DNA from: Pandoraea horticolens
Lineage (GTDB): Bacteria > Pseudomonadota > Gammaproteobacteria > Burkholderiales > Burkholderiaceae
NCBI RefSeq assembly: GCF_902459555.1
Contig: NZ_CABPSM010000003.1
Span: 310,001 to 374,000, forward strand
Direction: 5' to 3'
DNA length: 64,000 nucleotides
The stretch's first letter is position 1; the number at the start of each line of letters is the position of its first letter. Of the stretch, positions 1 through 8,241 are shown one piece after another. Position numbers and translations under genes: made by a program. The notes under the pieces were generated by a model that saw nothing but the letters and a program-made list of their open reading frames with translations, was not told the origin of the DNA and did not search any database.

Positions 1-740
1 CCGGCGGCGACGAAGCCGCCGTCGACCGGCAGGATGTGGCCGGTGACATACGACGCGTCGTCCGAGGCGAGGAAGCTCACCGCACCTGCGATTTCGCTCG
101 GTTGCCCGTAGCGGCCGAGTGGCGTCGTCTCCGTATAGTTGCGTCGTGAAACGTCGGAGTGAAGCACCTGCGTGAGCGGCGTGTCGATGGGGCCGGGGGC
201 GACGCCGTTGGCGGTAATGCCGAAGGGCGCGAGTTCGATGGCCATCTGGCGTGTGAGACCGATGACGGCGGCTTTCGACGTTCCATAAGCCGTGCGTCCC
301 GCGCTGGCCAGAATGCCCGCCACGGACGCCAGATTGACGATCCGTCCCCAGTGCTGTTCGCGCATGAGTCGCGCGGCGTGCTGCCCGCACAGCAGTGTGC
401 CCGTGAGGTTCACGTTCATCACCTGGTGCCAGTGATCGAGCGGATAGTCGAGAAACGGGAACGTCTTGGCGATCCCCGCGTTGTTCACGAGCACATCGCA
501 ACGGCCATACCGTTGCGCGATCTGAGCGAAGCCATCGGCAATCGATGCGGCGTCGCCCACATTCATCCTCAGCGCCCACGCCTTGCCGCCTGCCGCGTTC
601 AGCTTCGCCGCCGTATCGCCCGCCGCGTCTTCGTTCAGATCGGCGACAACGACCGTCATGCCGTCATTCACCAACCGTTCGCAGATAGCGGCGCCGATAC
701 CCATGCCGCCGCCTGTAACAACTGCTACCTTCTCCGTCAT
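1..740 (-). CDS. SDR family oxidoreductase (3' end cut by window edge)
   Basis: NAD(P)-dependent short-chain dehydrogenase of the FabG-like classical type. The protein starts MTEKVAVVTGGGMGIG, showing the glycine-rich cofactor motif TGGGMGIG, then NNAG, the catalytic serine in LASVAG and the YGTSK (YxxxK) active-site pair, and it reaches the C-terminal DGGF motif before the window ends. The start is set by AGGAGT upstream of the ATG at 740. It lies downstream of the TRAP transporter genes on the same strand, so it is probably a catabolic dehydrogenase acting on the imported acid or its CoA ester. The substrate cannot be read from sequence. Only the last few residues are missing. Confidence 0.9.
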   Translation of the reverse strand, partial: MTEKVAVVTGGGMGIGAAICERLVNDGMTVVVADLNEDAAGDTAAKLNAAGGKAWALRMNVGDAASIADGFAQIAQRYGRCDVLVNNAGIAKTFPFLDYPLDHWHQVMNVNLTGTLLCGQHAARLMREQHWGRIVNLASVAGILASAGRTAYGTSKAAVIGLTRQMAIELAPFGITANGVAPGPIDTPLTQVLHSDVSRRNYTETTPLGRYGQPSEIAGAVSFLASDDASYVTGHILPVDGGFVAA

Positions 741-774
741 GCTATGGACTCCTAAATTTATTGACTTCTACAGC

Positions 775-809
775 ACGGGCTCCGCCGCCAGCAGCGCGGC
801 GGAGCCCGT
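775..809 (-). terminator. Strong intercistronic hairpin between TRAP permease and SDR
   Basis: A perfect 14-bp stem (775-788 with 796-809) and a 7-nt loop lie in the 101-bp gap between the TRAP permease stop and the SDR start. No U-run follows on the minus strand, so it is not a standard intrinsic terminator. It more likely stabilises the 3' end of the upstream message or lowers SDR expression. Confidence 0.45.
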
Positions 810-841
810 CGGTAATATCGAGAAACGTTAGTGGGGGTGTC

Positions 842-2719
842 TTACTTCAGAAAGCCGATCGAGATCCAGGGGATGAAGACCACGATAAGCAGTGCGATGA
901 GCAGCGCGCCCATGTAGGTCCACATCCGGTTGAACACCTTGTCCGGCGACGTTTTGCCAATGGCGCACGCGGCGTAGAAACCGACGCCGAGCGGCGGTGC
1001 GAACAGGCCCATGCCCATCGACAGGATCACGACCATCGCGTAATGCACGTCGTGAATGCCCAGCGAGCGGGCGACCGGAAAGAGCAGCGGCCCGAACAGC
1101 ACGATGGCCGGAATGCCTTCCAGCACACTGCCCAGCACGATGAACACGACCATCGAGATGAGCAGGAAGCCGATCTGTCCGCCCGGCACACCATGCATCA
1201 GCCCGACGAGCTTGGCGGAGAAGCCCGACTGCGTGAGCGCCCAGGCCATGGCCGTGGCCATGCCGATGATGAGCAGGATGGCGCCGGAAAGTGCCGCCGT
1301 TTCCGTCAGAAGCGGATATAGGCGCTTGAAGTTCAGGTGCTTCTTGAAGGCATGGACGAGCAGGCCGATCACGATCGTGTAGGCGATACCGATCGTGGAC
1401 ACTTCCGTCGCCGTGGCGGCGCCTTCGATCACGGCCGTGCGGATCAGAATCGGCAAGGCGAGTGCCGGCAACGCCACGATGAACGTCTTGCCGATCACGC
1501 TCCACGGCGCACGGCGTGCCGCACTGGGGGCCTCTTTGCGCGAGCGCGTGAAGCACACCACGACGATGGCCAGCGTGGCGATGACGGCAGGCAGCAGGCC
1601 GCCGACAAAGAGCGCGGTGATGGACACGCCGCACACCGCACCGATGGTGATGAGCACGAGACTGGGCGGAATCGTCTCCGTCATGGCGCCGGTCGACGAG
1701 AGCAGTGCGACGAGGTCTTCCGGTTTCGATCCGCGCCGCTGCATCTCGGGGAAGAGGGCCGGCGCGACGGCTGCCATGTCGGCAGCCTTCGATCCGGAAA
1801 TTCCCGAGACCAGGAACATCGCACCGAGCAGCACGTATTGCAGGCCGCCGCGCACATGGCCGAGCAGCGAGGCCATGAATTCGATCAGGCTGCGGGCAAG
1901 CCCGCTCATCTCGATCAGCGCGCCGAGCAGCACGAACAGCGGCACCGACAGCAGGATGAGGCCCGACATGCCCTCGTCCATGCGACTGACGACGATTTGC
2001 AGTGGCGCGTCGGTCACGAGCGCCAGATACGCCAGCGTTGCCGTGCCGAAGGCAAAAGCGATCGGAATACCGCCCGCCACGCATGCGCCGACGATCAGCA
2101 CGAAGAACACCAGCAGGTTGTAGTTACCCATCGCGATGAGGGCGGGGCGGCCGAGCCAGAGTGCAGCGCCGAGCGCGGCAACGACCAACACGCCAAGACC
2201 GAACTGACGCAGCGTCGAGCACCGCGCCATGCGCGAGATGGCCGCGATGAGCATCAGCGCCGCACCGACTGGCAGGGCGGCGGCGCGCAACCCGTCGGGG
2301 ATTTCGAGCGCGGGCGTGGTGATGTCCATCTGTTCGATGGCATGCGTGTACGCGGGCATGATGATGAGCGCGACGAACACGCAGACCGTGAGCGCGGCCA
2401 TGGTCTGGAACCAGTCGCGCCATGCCGCCGGGAGTTTGTTGACGATGGCGGACAGGCGCATGTGTTCGCCCCGGTCGAGCGCCAGAACCGCACCGAGCAT
2501 CGATAGCCAGATGAACAGAATCTGCGCCAGTTCGTCCGACCAGGTGATCGGATTGTCGAACCCGTAACGCGAGATCACGCCCGCGAGCAGGATGAGAGTT
2601 TCCGCCACCACCAGCAGCACGGCAGCCGCTTCGGTGACTTTCATCACCGCGCGGTTGACGTGGCAGAAGAGGCGGGCGAGCGCGTGCGTCGGCTCGGCCG
2701 TCATCGTCAACGTTTCCAT
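842..2719 (-). CDS. TRAP transporter fused DctQ-DctM permease
   Basis: Inner-membrane permease of a tripartite ATP-independent periplasmic transporter driving ion-coupled uptake of an organic acid. About residues 1-190 are the small DctQ subunit (four membrane helices, with the conserved ISRYGF and WSDELAQILFIW stretches). The rest is the large DctM subunit (GIPIAFAFG, LLSVPLFVLLG, SGSKAADMAAV, PPLGVGFY). At 625 residues it matches a DctQ plus DctM fusion. Its ATG directly abuts the stop of the solute receptor gene (TAAATG), so translation is probably coupled. The first helix begins after about 25 cytoplasmic residues. Confidence 0.93.
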   Translation of the reverse strand: METLTMTAEPTHALARLFCHVNRAVMKVTEAAAVLLVVAETLILLAGVISRYGFDNPITWSDELAQILFIWLSMLGAVLALDRGEHMRLSAIVNKLPAAWRDWFQTMAALTVCVFVALIIMPAYTHAIEQMDITTPALEIPDGLRAAALPVGAALMLIAAISRMARCSTLRQFGLGVLVVAALGAALWLGRPALIAMGNYNLLVFFVLIVGACVAGGIPIAFAFGTATLAYLALVTDAPLQIVVSRMDEGMSGLILLSVPLFVLLGALIEMSGLARSLIEFMASLLGHVRGGLQYVLLGAMFLVSGISGSKAADMAAVAPALFPEMQRRGSKPEDLVALLSSTGAMTETIPPSLVLITIGAVCGVSITALFVGGLLPAVIATLAIVVVCFTRSRKEAPSAARRAPWSVIGKTFIVALPALALPILIRTAVIEGAATATEVSTIGIAYTIVIGLLVHAFKKHLNFKRLYPLLTETAALSGAILLIIGMATAMAWALTQSGFSAKLVGLMHGVPGGQIGFLLISMVVFIVLGSVLEGIPAIVLFGPLLFPVARSLGIHDVHYAMVVILSMGMGLFAPPLGVGFYAACAIGKTSPDKVFNRMWTYMGALLIALLIVVFIPWISIGFLK

Positions 2720-3739
2720 TTACGCGAGCTTCCCGGTGTACTTTTCCAACGTGGCCCACGCCTCGTCACCAAACTTCTTGTGCCATTCGGCATAGAAGCC
2801 GGCGGCGCGGAGCTTCTCGCGGAATTGCTCGTTGTTCGGTGCGTTGAACACGAGACCCTTCTGCTTGAGTTCGGCCATGACGCCATCGTTGAGCTTGCGC
2901 ACGTCGTCGCGTTGCGCCATCGCTGCCGCGTTCACGTTGGCGGTGACGATCGCCTGCAAGTCCTTGGGCAGCTTGTCCCATTTCTGCTTGTTGGCGAGGA
3001 ACCAGAAGCCGTCCCACATGTGGTTCGTCATCGACACGTACTTCTGCACTTCGTACAGCTTGGCCGTGGTCAGCAGCGCGAGCGGATTCTCTTGCGCTTC
3101 GACGATGTGCGTCTGCAGGGCCGAATACACTTCGGCGAAGTTGATCGACGTGGGCGACGAGTCGAAGGCGCGGAACATCGACGTCCACAGCGGGCTCGTC
3201 GGCACACGGATCTTCAGGCCCTTGAGGTCGGCCGGCGAGTTGATCGGGCGGCTGCTCGTGGTGATCTGGCGATAACCGTTTTCCCAGATCTTGTCGAAGG
3301 CGAACACCGATGTCTTGGCGATCTGGCCGCGCACATGCGCACCGAGGTCGCCGTCCATCGCCGCCCACACCTGACCGTAATCCTTGAACGCGAAGCCCAC
3401 GCCGGAAATTTGCGCCGCGGGCACCAGCGTGCCGAGAATCAGCGGCGAGAGCGTGAAGTAATCGATGGCGCCCGAACGGATCTGGCTCAGCATGTCGCTA
3501 TCGGTGCCGAGCTGGTTGTTCGGGTAGATCTGGAAGTCGATACGGCCCTTCGATTGCTCCGCGATTTTCTGCGCCATCTCTTTGGCGCGAATGTTCATCG
3601 GATGGCTGATGGGGAGGTTGTTGGCGAACTTCAGCGTGAATTCCGCGGCGCGGGCCTGTGTCTGATACAACCCCGTGGCGGCAGCGGCCGAAGTGGCGGC
3701 CACAACCTTGATGAAGTGGCGGCGGTCCATATTGCTCAT
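2720..3739 (-). CDS. TRAP transporter solute receptor, DctP family, Tat-exported
   Basis: Periplasmic substrate-binding protein of the TRAP system, 339 residues, usual DctP length. The N-terminus has a twin-arginine signal (DRRHFIKV, residues 5-12), a hydrophobic core and an AxA cleavage site near residue 31. Family signatures include LKFANNLPISHP, the substrate-binding arginine region GLKIRVP and NPLALL. CAGGAG lies upstream of the ATG at 3739. It is first in the leftward operon (receptor, fused permease, SDR) and lies downstream of a sigma-54-type promoter. Family knowledge points to a carboxylate ligand; the exact one is unknown. Confidence 0.93.
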   Translation of the reverse strand: MSNMDRRHFIKVVAATSAAAATGLYQTQARAAEFTLKFANNLPISHPMNIRAKEMAQKIAEQSKGRIDFQIYPNNQLGTDSDMLSQIRSGAIDYFTLSPLILGTLVPAAQISGVGFAFKDYGQVWAAMDGDLGAHVRGQIAKTSVFAFDKIWENGYRQITTSSRPINSPADLKGLKIRVPTSPLWTSMFRAFDSSPTSINFAEVYSALQTHIVEAQENPLALLTTAKLYEVQKYVSMTNHMWDGFWFLANKQKWDKLPKDLQAIVTANVNAAAMAQRDDVRKLNDGVMAELKQKGLVFNAPNNEQFREKLRAAGFYAEWHKKFGDEAWATLEKYTGKLA

Positions 3740-3872
3740 ACTGCATGTCTCCTGATTATTGGTTTGGTGACTGCGTCTGATGCGCGAGGCGTGCGGACGT
3801 GTTGCCCTGCAACGCCCCGGCCAACTCCGAATGCAAGCGTGAGGCGGCTCGCAAGTGGCTTGGCTATCTTAC

Positions 3873-3887
3873 GCAAGTCGAATGCCA
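3873..3887 (-). promoter_or_regulatory. Sigma-54 (-24/-12) promoter for the TRAP operon
   Basis: Read on the minus strand the sequence is TGGCATTCGACTTGC. It has GG and GC separated by exactly 10 nt, matching the RpoN consensus TGGCAC-N5-TTGC closely. It points at the receptor gene and leaves a leader of about 120 nt. It needs an enhancer-binding protein, and the palindromes at 4066-4145 are well placed for one. Confidence 0.75.
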
Positions 3888-4065
3888 GATCGCACCCCCA
3901 AGCGGGAAAACCCTTATCTCGTTAAGCACTCGTGACATCCCGCGTTTGGCGCGTCGCCTCGCTGCGCTTCCTTTTATTTGGCGGAATCTGCCGTGGCGGC
4001 ACATCGGCGCTGCGAACGCCGTTTGCTGCATCCGCGAGGTGAGTCCGATCGGCGCCCGGATGCAG

Positions 4066-4145
4066 TGCGACACCTGTCGCATTTGTCGCCCGCCTTGCGA
4101 CACCTGTCGCATGTGATCGGCGACAGCGATGCGACAGGTGTCGCA
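4066..4145. promoter_or_regulatory. Three palindromic activator sites shared by two divergent operons
   Basis: TGCGACACCTGTCGCA occurs at 4066-4081 and 4096-4111. Its reverse complement occurs at 4130-4145. Each is TGCGACA-NN-TGTCGCA. Extra half-sites TGTCGC (4084-4089) and GCGACA (4120-4125) lie between them. Centres are 30 and 34 bp apart, about three helical turns. The array is roughly 180-270 bp from both flanking sigma-54 promoters, the usual distance for an upstream activating sequence. I infer one enhancer-binding protein drives both arms; none is encoded in the window. Confidence 0.75.
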
Positions 4146-4347
4146 TGCCACCGCGCCTGGCCGGTTGTGTTGCGGCACAGCAAATTCATTTCGTTTGGTG
4201 TGCATCCGAATTCACTTGATGCCGTAGTGGGTGCGGCTTTACGCTTACGTCAATCGCGAAAGCGCCACAAGCGCGAGCCTCGCAATCGAGCCGCAATGCG
4301 TCGTGGATGCCGTTAGCGTGTCATCGGCGTGAGGAGGTGCCCATGTC

Positions 4348-4363
4348 TGGCATCGAAATTGCT
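4348..4363 (+). promoter_or_regulatory. Sigma-54 (-24/-12) promoter for the thiolase operon
   Basis: TGGCATCGAAATTGCT has the GG-N10-GC spacing and both conserved boxes of an RpoN promoter. The thiolase ATG lies 40 nt downstream at 4404 with GGAG just before it. The promoter lies inside the longest possible reading frame starting at 4329, so the thiolase must start at 4404. Confidence 0.78.
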
Positions 4364-4403
4364 CACCGGAGTCTGGATGACCCCATTTTTCCGGAGACAC
4401 TTC

Positions 4404-5570
4404 ATGGTTGCTGCATGCCTTACCGGCTGGGCCCACTCCCAGTTCGGAAAACTCGATAACGTCGATGCCGAAGTCTTGCTGGCCGATGTCGCACAGGCGG
4501 CGCTCGACGACGCAGGCCTTGCGCCCGAGCAGATCGATTCCATTCACGTCGGCACTTTCAATGGCGGTTTCCTGTATCAGGACTTCCCGTCGTCGCTCGT
4601 TTTCAACCGAATTCCCGGACTGCGCTTCAAACCGGCCACGCGCTACGAGAATGCGTGCGCGACGGGTTCGGCCGCCGTGTACGGCGGACTGCAATCCATC
4701 GAAGCGGGCAAAGCCACGCACGTGCTCGTGATCGGCTTCGAGAAGATGACCGAGCTGGCGACGCCGCAGGTCGGCGAGGTGTTGCTCAAATGTTCCTACG
4801 CACGCGAAGAGGCTGACATTCCGGGCGGTTTTGCGGGCGTGTTCGGCACCATCGCGCAGGCGTACTTCGACCGCTATGGCGATCAGTCCGATGCCCTCGC
4901 ACGCATTGCGGCGAAGAACCATCGCAACGGTACGGTCAATCCCTATGCGCACATGCGTCGCGACTTCGGTTACGACTTCTGCCGCAACGTCTCCGAGAAG
5001 AATCCGTTCGTGGCCGGGCCGCTCAAGCGTACCGATTGCTCGATGGTGTCGGACGGCGCCGCCGCGCTCGTGATCTCGTCTGCCGACGTAGCGCGCACGA
5101 TGCCCAAGGCCGTCGGTTTTCGCGCGGCGGTGCAGGTCAACGACTACTTGCCGCTCTCGCGTCGTGATCCGCTGGCGTTCGAAGGCGGGCAGCACGCCTG
5201 GCGTCAGGCACTGGGCGTTGCCGGCGTCTCGCTGAAAGACCTGTCGCTGGTCGAGACGCATGACTGTTTCACCATCGCCGAACTCATCGAGTACGAGGCG
5301 ATGGGGCTTGCCAAGCCGGGGCAGGGCGCAAACGTGGTGGCCGAGGGGTTGACCGAAAAGAACGGTCTGCTGCCGGTCAATCCGTCGGGCGGGTTGAAGG
5401 CGAAGGGTCACCCGGTCGGGGCGACAGGCGTCTCCATGCACGTCATGGCCGCCATGCAACTGACAGGGTCTGCGGGGGAGATGCAGATCCCGAACGCAAA
5501 GCTCGCGGGCGTCTTCAACATGGGCGGGGCGGCGGTGGCGAACTACGTGAGCATTCTCGAAGCGCGCTGA
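4404..5570 (+). CDS. Thiolase family protein (SCP-x type acyl-CoA thiolase)
   Basis: Predicted beta-ketothiolase that cleaves or condenses acyl-CoA esters in the cytoplasm, 388 residues. The nucleophilic cysteine is Cys85 in ENACATGSAAV. The second active-site block is ETHDCF, and the C-terminal catalytic block is KAKGHPVGATG. These patterns fit the SCP-2/SCP-x thiolase group rather than FadA. The start is fixed by GGAGAC upstream and by the sigma-54 promoter at 4348. It is first in a four-gene rightward operon with an acyl-CoA ligase and two PPC-domain proteins, suggesting degradation of a carboxylic acid as its CoA thioester. Confidence 0.9.
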   Translation: MVAACLTGWAHSQFGKLDNVDAEVLLADVAQAALDDAGLAPEQIDSIHVGTFNGGFLYQDFPSSLVFNRIPGLRFKPATRYENACATGSAAVYGGLQSIEAGKATHVLVIGFEKMTELATPQVGEVLLKCSYAREEADIPGGFAGVFGTIAQAYFDRYGDQSDALARIAAKNHRNGTVNPYAHMRRDFGYDFCRNVSEKNPFVAGPLKRTDCSMVSDGAAALVISSADVARTMPKAVGFRAAVQVNDYLPLSRRDPLAFEGGQHAWRQALGVAGVSLKDLSLVETHDCFTIAELIEYEAMGLAKPGQGANVVAEGLTEKNGLLPVNPSGGLKAKGHPVGATGVSMHVMAAMQLTGSAGEMQIPNAKLAGVFNMGGAAVANYVSILEAR

Positions 5571-5662
5571 TACGTTGCACGACAGTGTCAGGCAGGCTGC
5601 CCGGCGTTGGCCGGGCAAGACAGACAGCAAGACTGAGAAAGAAGAAAGAGGAGACGAGCGAA

Positions 5663-7240
5663 ATGCTCAAGAAGGTCATGAATCTCGGCCGGCTGCTGGC
5701 CGACGTTGCCCGGCGTCATCCTGACGAACCCGGCGTGATCATCGGTGAGAAGGTCAGCACGTGGGGCGAGATCGACGCCCGCGTGAACGCCGCCGTCGAT
5801 GCCTTGCGCAAGCTGGGTGTGCGCAAGGGCGACAAGCTGCTGGTGCATTCGCGCAACAACCTGCCTATCTTCGAGAGTGCGTGGATCGCTTTTCGGCTGG
5901 GCGCGGTCTGGGTGCCGACGAACTTCCGTATCACGGCACCGGAAGCCGCGTATCTGGGGCAATCGAGCGGCGCCTGCGTGATGATCTACGACGCGGGCTT
6001 CGAGGGGCATGTCGACGCTGTGCGTGCCGCGTCGCCGGCGTTGCGGCATGTCATTGCGCTCGGTGCGCCGCGCGCGGGTGAACTGCACTACGAGACACTC
6101 GTGGCCGAACACCTCGGCGCCCCCGGCTATGAGGCGGAAGTCGAGTACGAAGACCCGTTGTGGTTCTTCTACACATCGGGCACGACCGGCCATCCGAAGG
6201 CGGGCGTGCTCTCGCATGGGCAGATGGCCTTCGTCGTCACCAATCATCTGGCCGATCTGATGCCCGGCATCACTTACCGCAGCCGCTCGATGGTGGTGGC
6301 GCCGCTCTCGCACGGGGCGGGCATTCACGCCATCGTGAATACGGCACGCGGGGCGGCCAGCGTGCTGCTGCCGGGCGAGAAGATGGACGCGGAGCAGGTC
6401 TGGCAGGCCATCGAGCGTTATCGCGTCGACAACATGTTCACGGTGCCGACCATCGTCAAGATGTTGGTCGAAGACCCGGCCGTGGATCGTTACGACCATA
6501 GCTCGTTGCGCTTTGTGATCTATGCCGGGGCGCCGATGTATCGCGCGGATCAGAAATACGCGCTGCAAAAGCTGGGCCGCGTGCTGGTGCAGTACTACGG
6601 GCTGGGCGAGGTGACGGGCAACATCACGGTACTGCCGCCGTGGCTGCACAGCGACGACGACGACGCGCCCGACGCGCGCATCGGCACTTGCGGCGTGCCG
6701 CGCACCGGCATGGAGGTGGCGATTCTCGACGAGCACGGCGAGCGTCAGCCGCCGTTCGCCTCGGGCGAGATCTGCGTGCGCGGGCCGGCGGTCTTCATGG
6801 GGTATCACAACAATCCGGACGCGAACGCCAAGGCGTTCAAGGACGACTGGTTCCACACCGGCGATCTCGGGCATGTGGATGCGCAGGGTTTCCTGTACAT
6901 CACGGGACGCGCCTCGGACATGTACATCTCGGGGGGCTCGAACGTCTACCCGCGCGAGATCGAGGAAGCGTTGCTTACGCACCCGGCAGTGTCGGAGTGC
7001 GCGGTGCTTGGCGTACCCGACCCCAAGTGGGGCGAGAGCGGGCTCGCGGTGGTGGTCGCACGGGAGGGCATGGCCACTCAGGCCGATGAACTGCTCGGAC
7101 ATCTCGAAGCGCGCATCGCCCGCTACAAGTGGCCGCGTCGCTTCATTTTCTGGAATGCCATGCCCAAGTCGGGCTACGGCAAGATCGTGAAGAAGCAAAT
7201 CAAGACGATGCTCGAAGAGCAAGGAGACTATCGACTATGA
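5663..7240 (+). CDS. Acyl-CoA synthetase (AMP-binding, class I adenylate-forming)
   Basis: ATP-dependent ligase activating a carboxylic acid to its CoA ester, 525 residues from this start. Motif A3 is FYTSGTTGHPK near residue 170, the A5 region contains YYGLGEVTG, A7/A8 appear as FHTGDLG and GRASDMYISGGSNVYP, and the adenylation lysine lies in PKSGYGK near residue 504. AGAGGAG lies 9 nt before the chosen ATG. An upstream in-frame start at 5585 would add 26 low-complexity basic residues and is unlikely. It would act one step before the thiolase pathway, on the acid probably imported by the divergent TRAP system. Confidence 0.92.
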   Translation: MLKKVMNLGRLLADVARRHPDEPGVIIGEKVSTWGEIDARVNAAVDALRKLGVRKGDKLLVHSRNNLPIFESAWIAFRLGAVWVPTNFRITAPEAAYLGQSSGACVMIYDAGFEGHVDAVRAASPALRHVIALGAPRAGELHYETLVAEHLGAPGYEAEVEYEDPLWFFYTSGTTGHPKAGVLSHGQMAFVVTNHLADLMPGITYRSRSMVVAPLSHGAGIHAIVNTARGAASVLLPGEKMDAEQVWQAIERYRVDNMFTVPTIVKMLVEDPAVDRYDHSSLRFVIYAGAPMYRADQKYALQKLGRVLVQYYGLGEVTGNITVLPPWLHSDDDDAPDARIGTCGVPRTGMEVAILDEHGERQPPFASGEICVRGPAVFMGYHNNPDANAKAFKDDWFHTGDLGHVDAQGFLYITGRASDMYISGGSNVYPREIEEALLTHPAVSECAVLGVPDPKWGESGLAVVVAREGMATQADELLGHLEARIARYKWPRRFIFWNAMPKSGYGKIVKKQIKTMLEEQGDYRL

Positions 7241-7773
7241 AACCTGCGCTTTCACGGATCTATCGGCATGCAGGCGCCCCCACGTTACCCCGTGTGGAAG
7301 ACTGCGTGTTGAGCGGGCAGCACGAACTGCGCGTGACGATCCGGTCTGGTGCGAATCTCGGAGAGGCCTTACGCGCGGCGTTATCCCGCTATGCGTATGG
7401 CGGCGGCGTCGGCCGCTTCTGCGCGGGCACCGCGCGAGGTCTGCGGTATCACATGATCGAGAACACCGCAGACACGGAGCGTCCCTTCGGTTATGGGGCG
7501 CCGGTCGACGAAACCCGGGAGGTGGATCTGATCGGCGGCGCGATCACGGTTGGCCGTACGGCCGACGGCGCCACGTTGTTGCATTGCCATGCGGGGTTTT
7601 CCGACCCGTGCGGCGAATTGCATGGCGGTCATTTGATTCTCGATCACACCTGGGCCGGAGACGAGCCTGTGGTGATTCGCTTGTGTCTGTTCGAGCACGG
7701 CGGCTACGTGACCGCAGACGACGACGAGACGCGCTTTCACCTGCTCCATCCCGTCGCCGGAGGTCTCTCATGA
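7237..7773 (+). CDS. PPC domain (DUF296) protein, longer copy
   Basis: A 178-residue protein of the plants-and-prokaryotes-conserved (PPC/DUF296) fold. It shows LHCHAGFSDPCGELHGGHL, whose histidines resemble the metal-binding part of this family. Its ATG overlaps the ligase stop (ATGA) with AAGGAG upstream, so it is translationally coupled. A second, shorter member follows directly. Biochemical function is not established for such bacterial copies; pairs of them recur beside CoA-ligase/thiolase catabolic genes, so a role in that pathway is an inference. Confidence 0.75.
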   Translation: MKPALSRIYRHAGAPTLPRVEDCVLSGQHELRVTIRSGANLGEALRAALSRYAYGGGVGRFCAGTARGLRYHMIENTADTERPFGYGAPVDETREVDLIGGAITVGRTADGATLLHCHAGFSDPCGELHGGHLILDHTWAGDEPVVIRLCLFEHGGYVTADDDETRFHLLHPVAGGLS

Positions 7774-8183
7774 GTACAGCGCTGGATGTTCCGGTGGCCA
7801 TCGAGAACGGCACGCTGGGCAGGTTGGTCGTGGCACGTCTCAAACCGAACCAGGATCTGACGGAGAGCATCGAGGCGCTGTGCGCGGAGCATGGCATCTC
7901 GCGTGCTATCGTGCGCGGCGCGGTGGGGAGTCTGATCGACGCACGTCTGGCGTTTCGCGCGGGTGACGGCTGGCGTGAGCAACTGGTGAGCGGCCCCGGC
8001 GTGGAAATCCTCAATGTGTTCGGCGAGGTGGATGTCCGGCCCGATGCCGCGCACGCGCTGCCCATGCTGCACGGCATGGTGGCGGACACGGAGGGACGCA
8101 TGTTCGCGGGACGCTTCGTGCGTGGCGGCAATCTGTCGTTCATCACTATCGAAGTGACGTTGCAGGAGTGGTTGCCGGCGTAG
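7770..8183 (+). CDS. PPC domain (DUF296) protein, shorter copy
   Basis: A 137-residue PPC/DUF296 protein that begins MSTALDVPVAIENG. Family-like features are the HGISRAIVRGAVGSL stretch, the central GPGVEILNVFGEV strand and the C-terminal LSFITIEV. Its start codon overlaps the stop of the preceding PPC gene by four bases (ATGA), so the two products are probably made together and may pair. It is the last gene of the thiolase operon, followed by an intrinsic terminator. Confidence 0.75.
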   Translation: MSTALDVPVAIENGTLGRLVVARLKPNQDLTESIEALCAEHGISRAIVRGAVGSLIDARLAFRAGDGWREQLVSGPGVEILNVFGEVDVRPDAAHALPMLHGMVADTEGRMFAGRFVRGGNLSFITIEVTLQEWLPA

Positions 8184-8212
8184 GGGCAGCCAGCGGTGTT
8201 CCGCGCGAGACC

Positions 8213-8241
8213 AATGGGGAGTCCGAGGACTCCCCATTTTT
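8213..8241. terminator. Intrinsic terminator, probably bidirectional
   Basis: A 12-bp stem AATGGGGAGTCC/GGACTCCCCATT with a tiny loop is followed by a T-run on the plus strand. It ends the thiolase-ligase-PPC operon. The convergent hydrolase gene stops at its edge (8241), and the flanking A's could serve that strand too. Confidence 0.85.

Noticed and set aside
4066-4145. CRISPR array
   Set aside because: Only three 16-bp palindromic units, one inverted, with short unequal gaps and no cas genes; these are regulator sites.
4158-4173. TGGC-N8-TTGC as an additional sigma-54 promoter
   Set aside because: Spacing between GG and GC is 11 instead of 10, and a perfect site lies closer to the gene at 4348.
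4245-5630. 461-codon minus-strand frame over the thiolase
   Set aside because: Antisense shadow of a gene with full catalytic motifs; Arg/His-rich composition.
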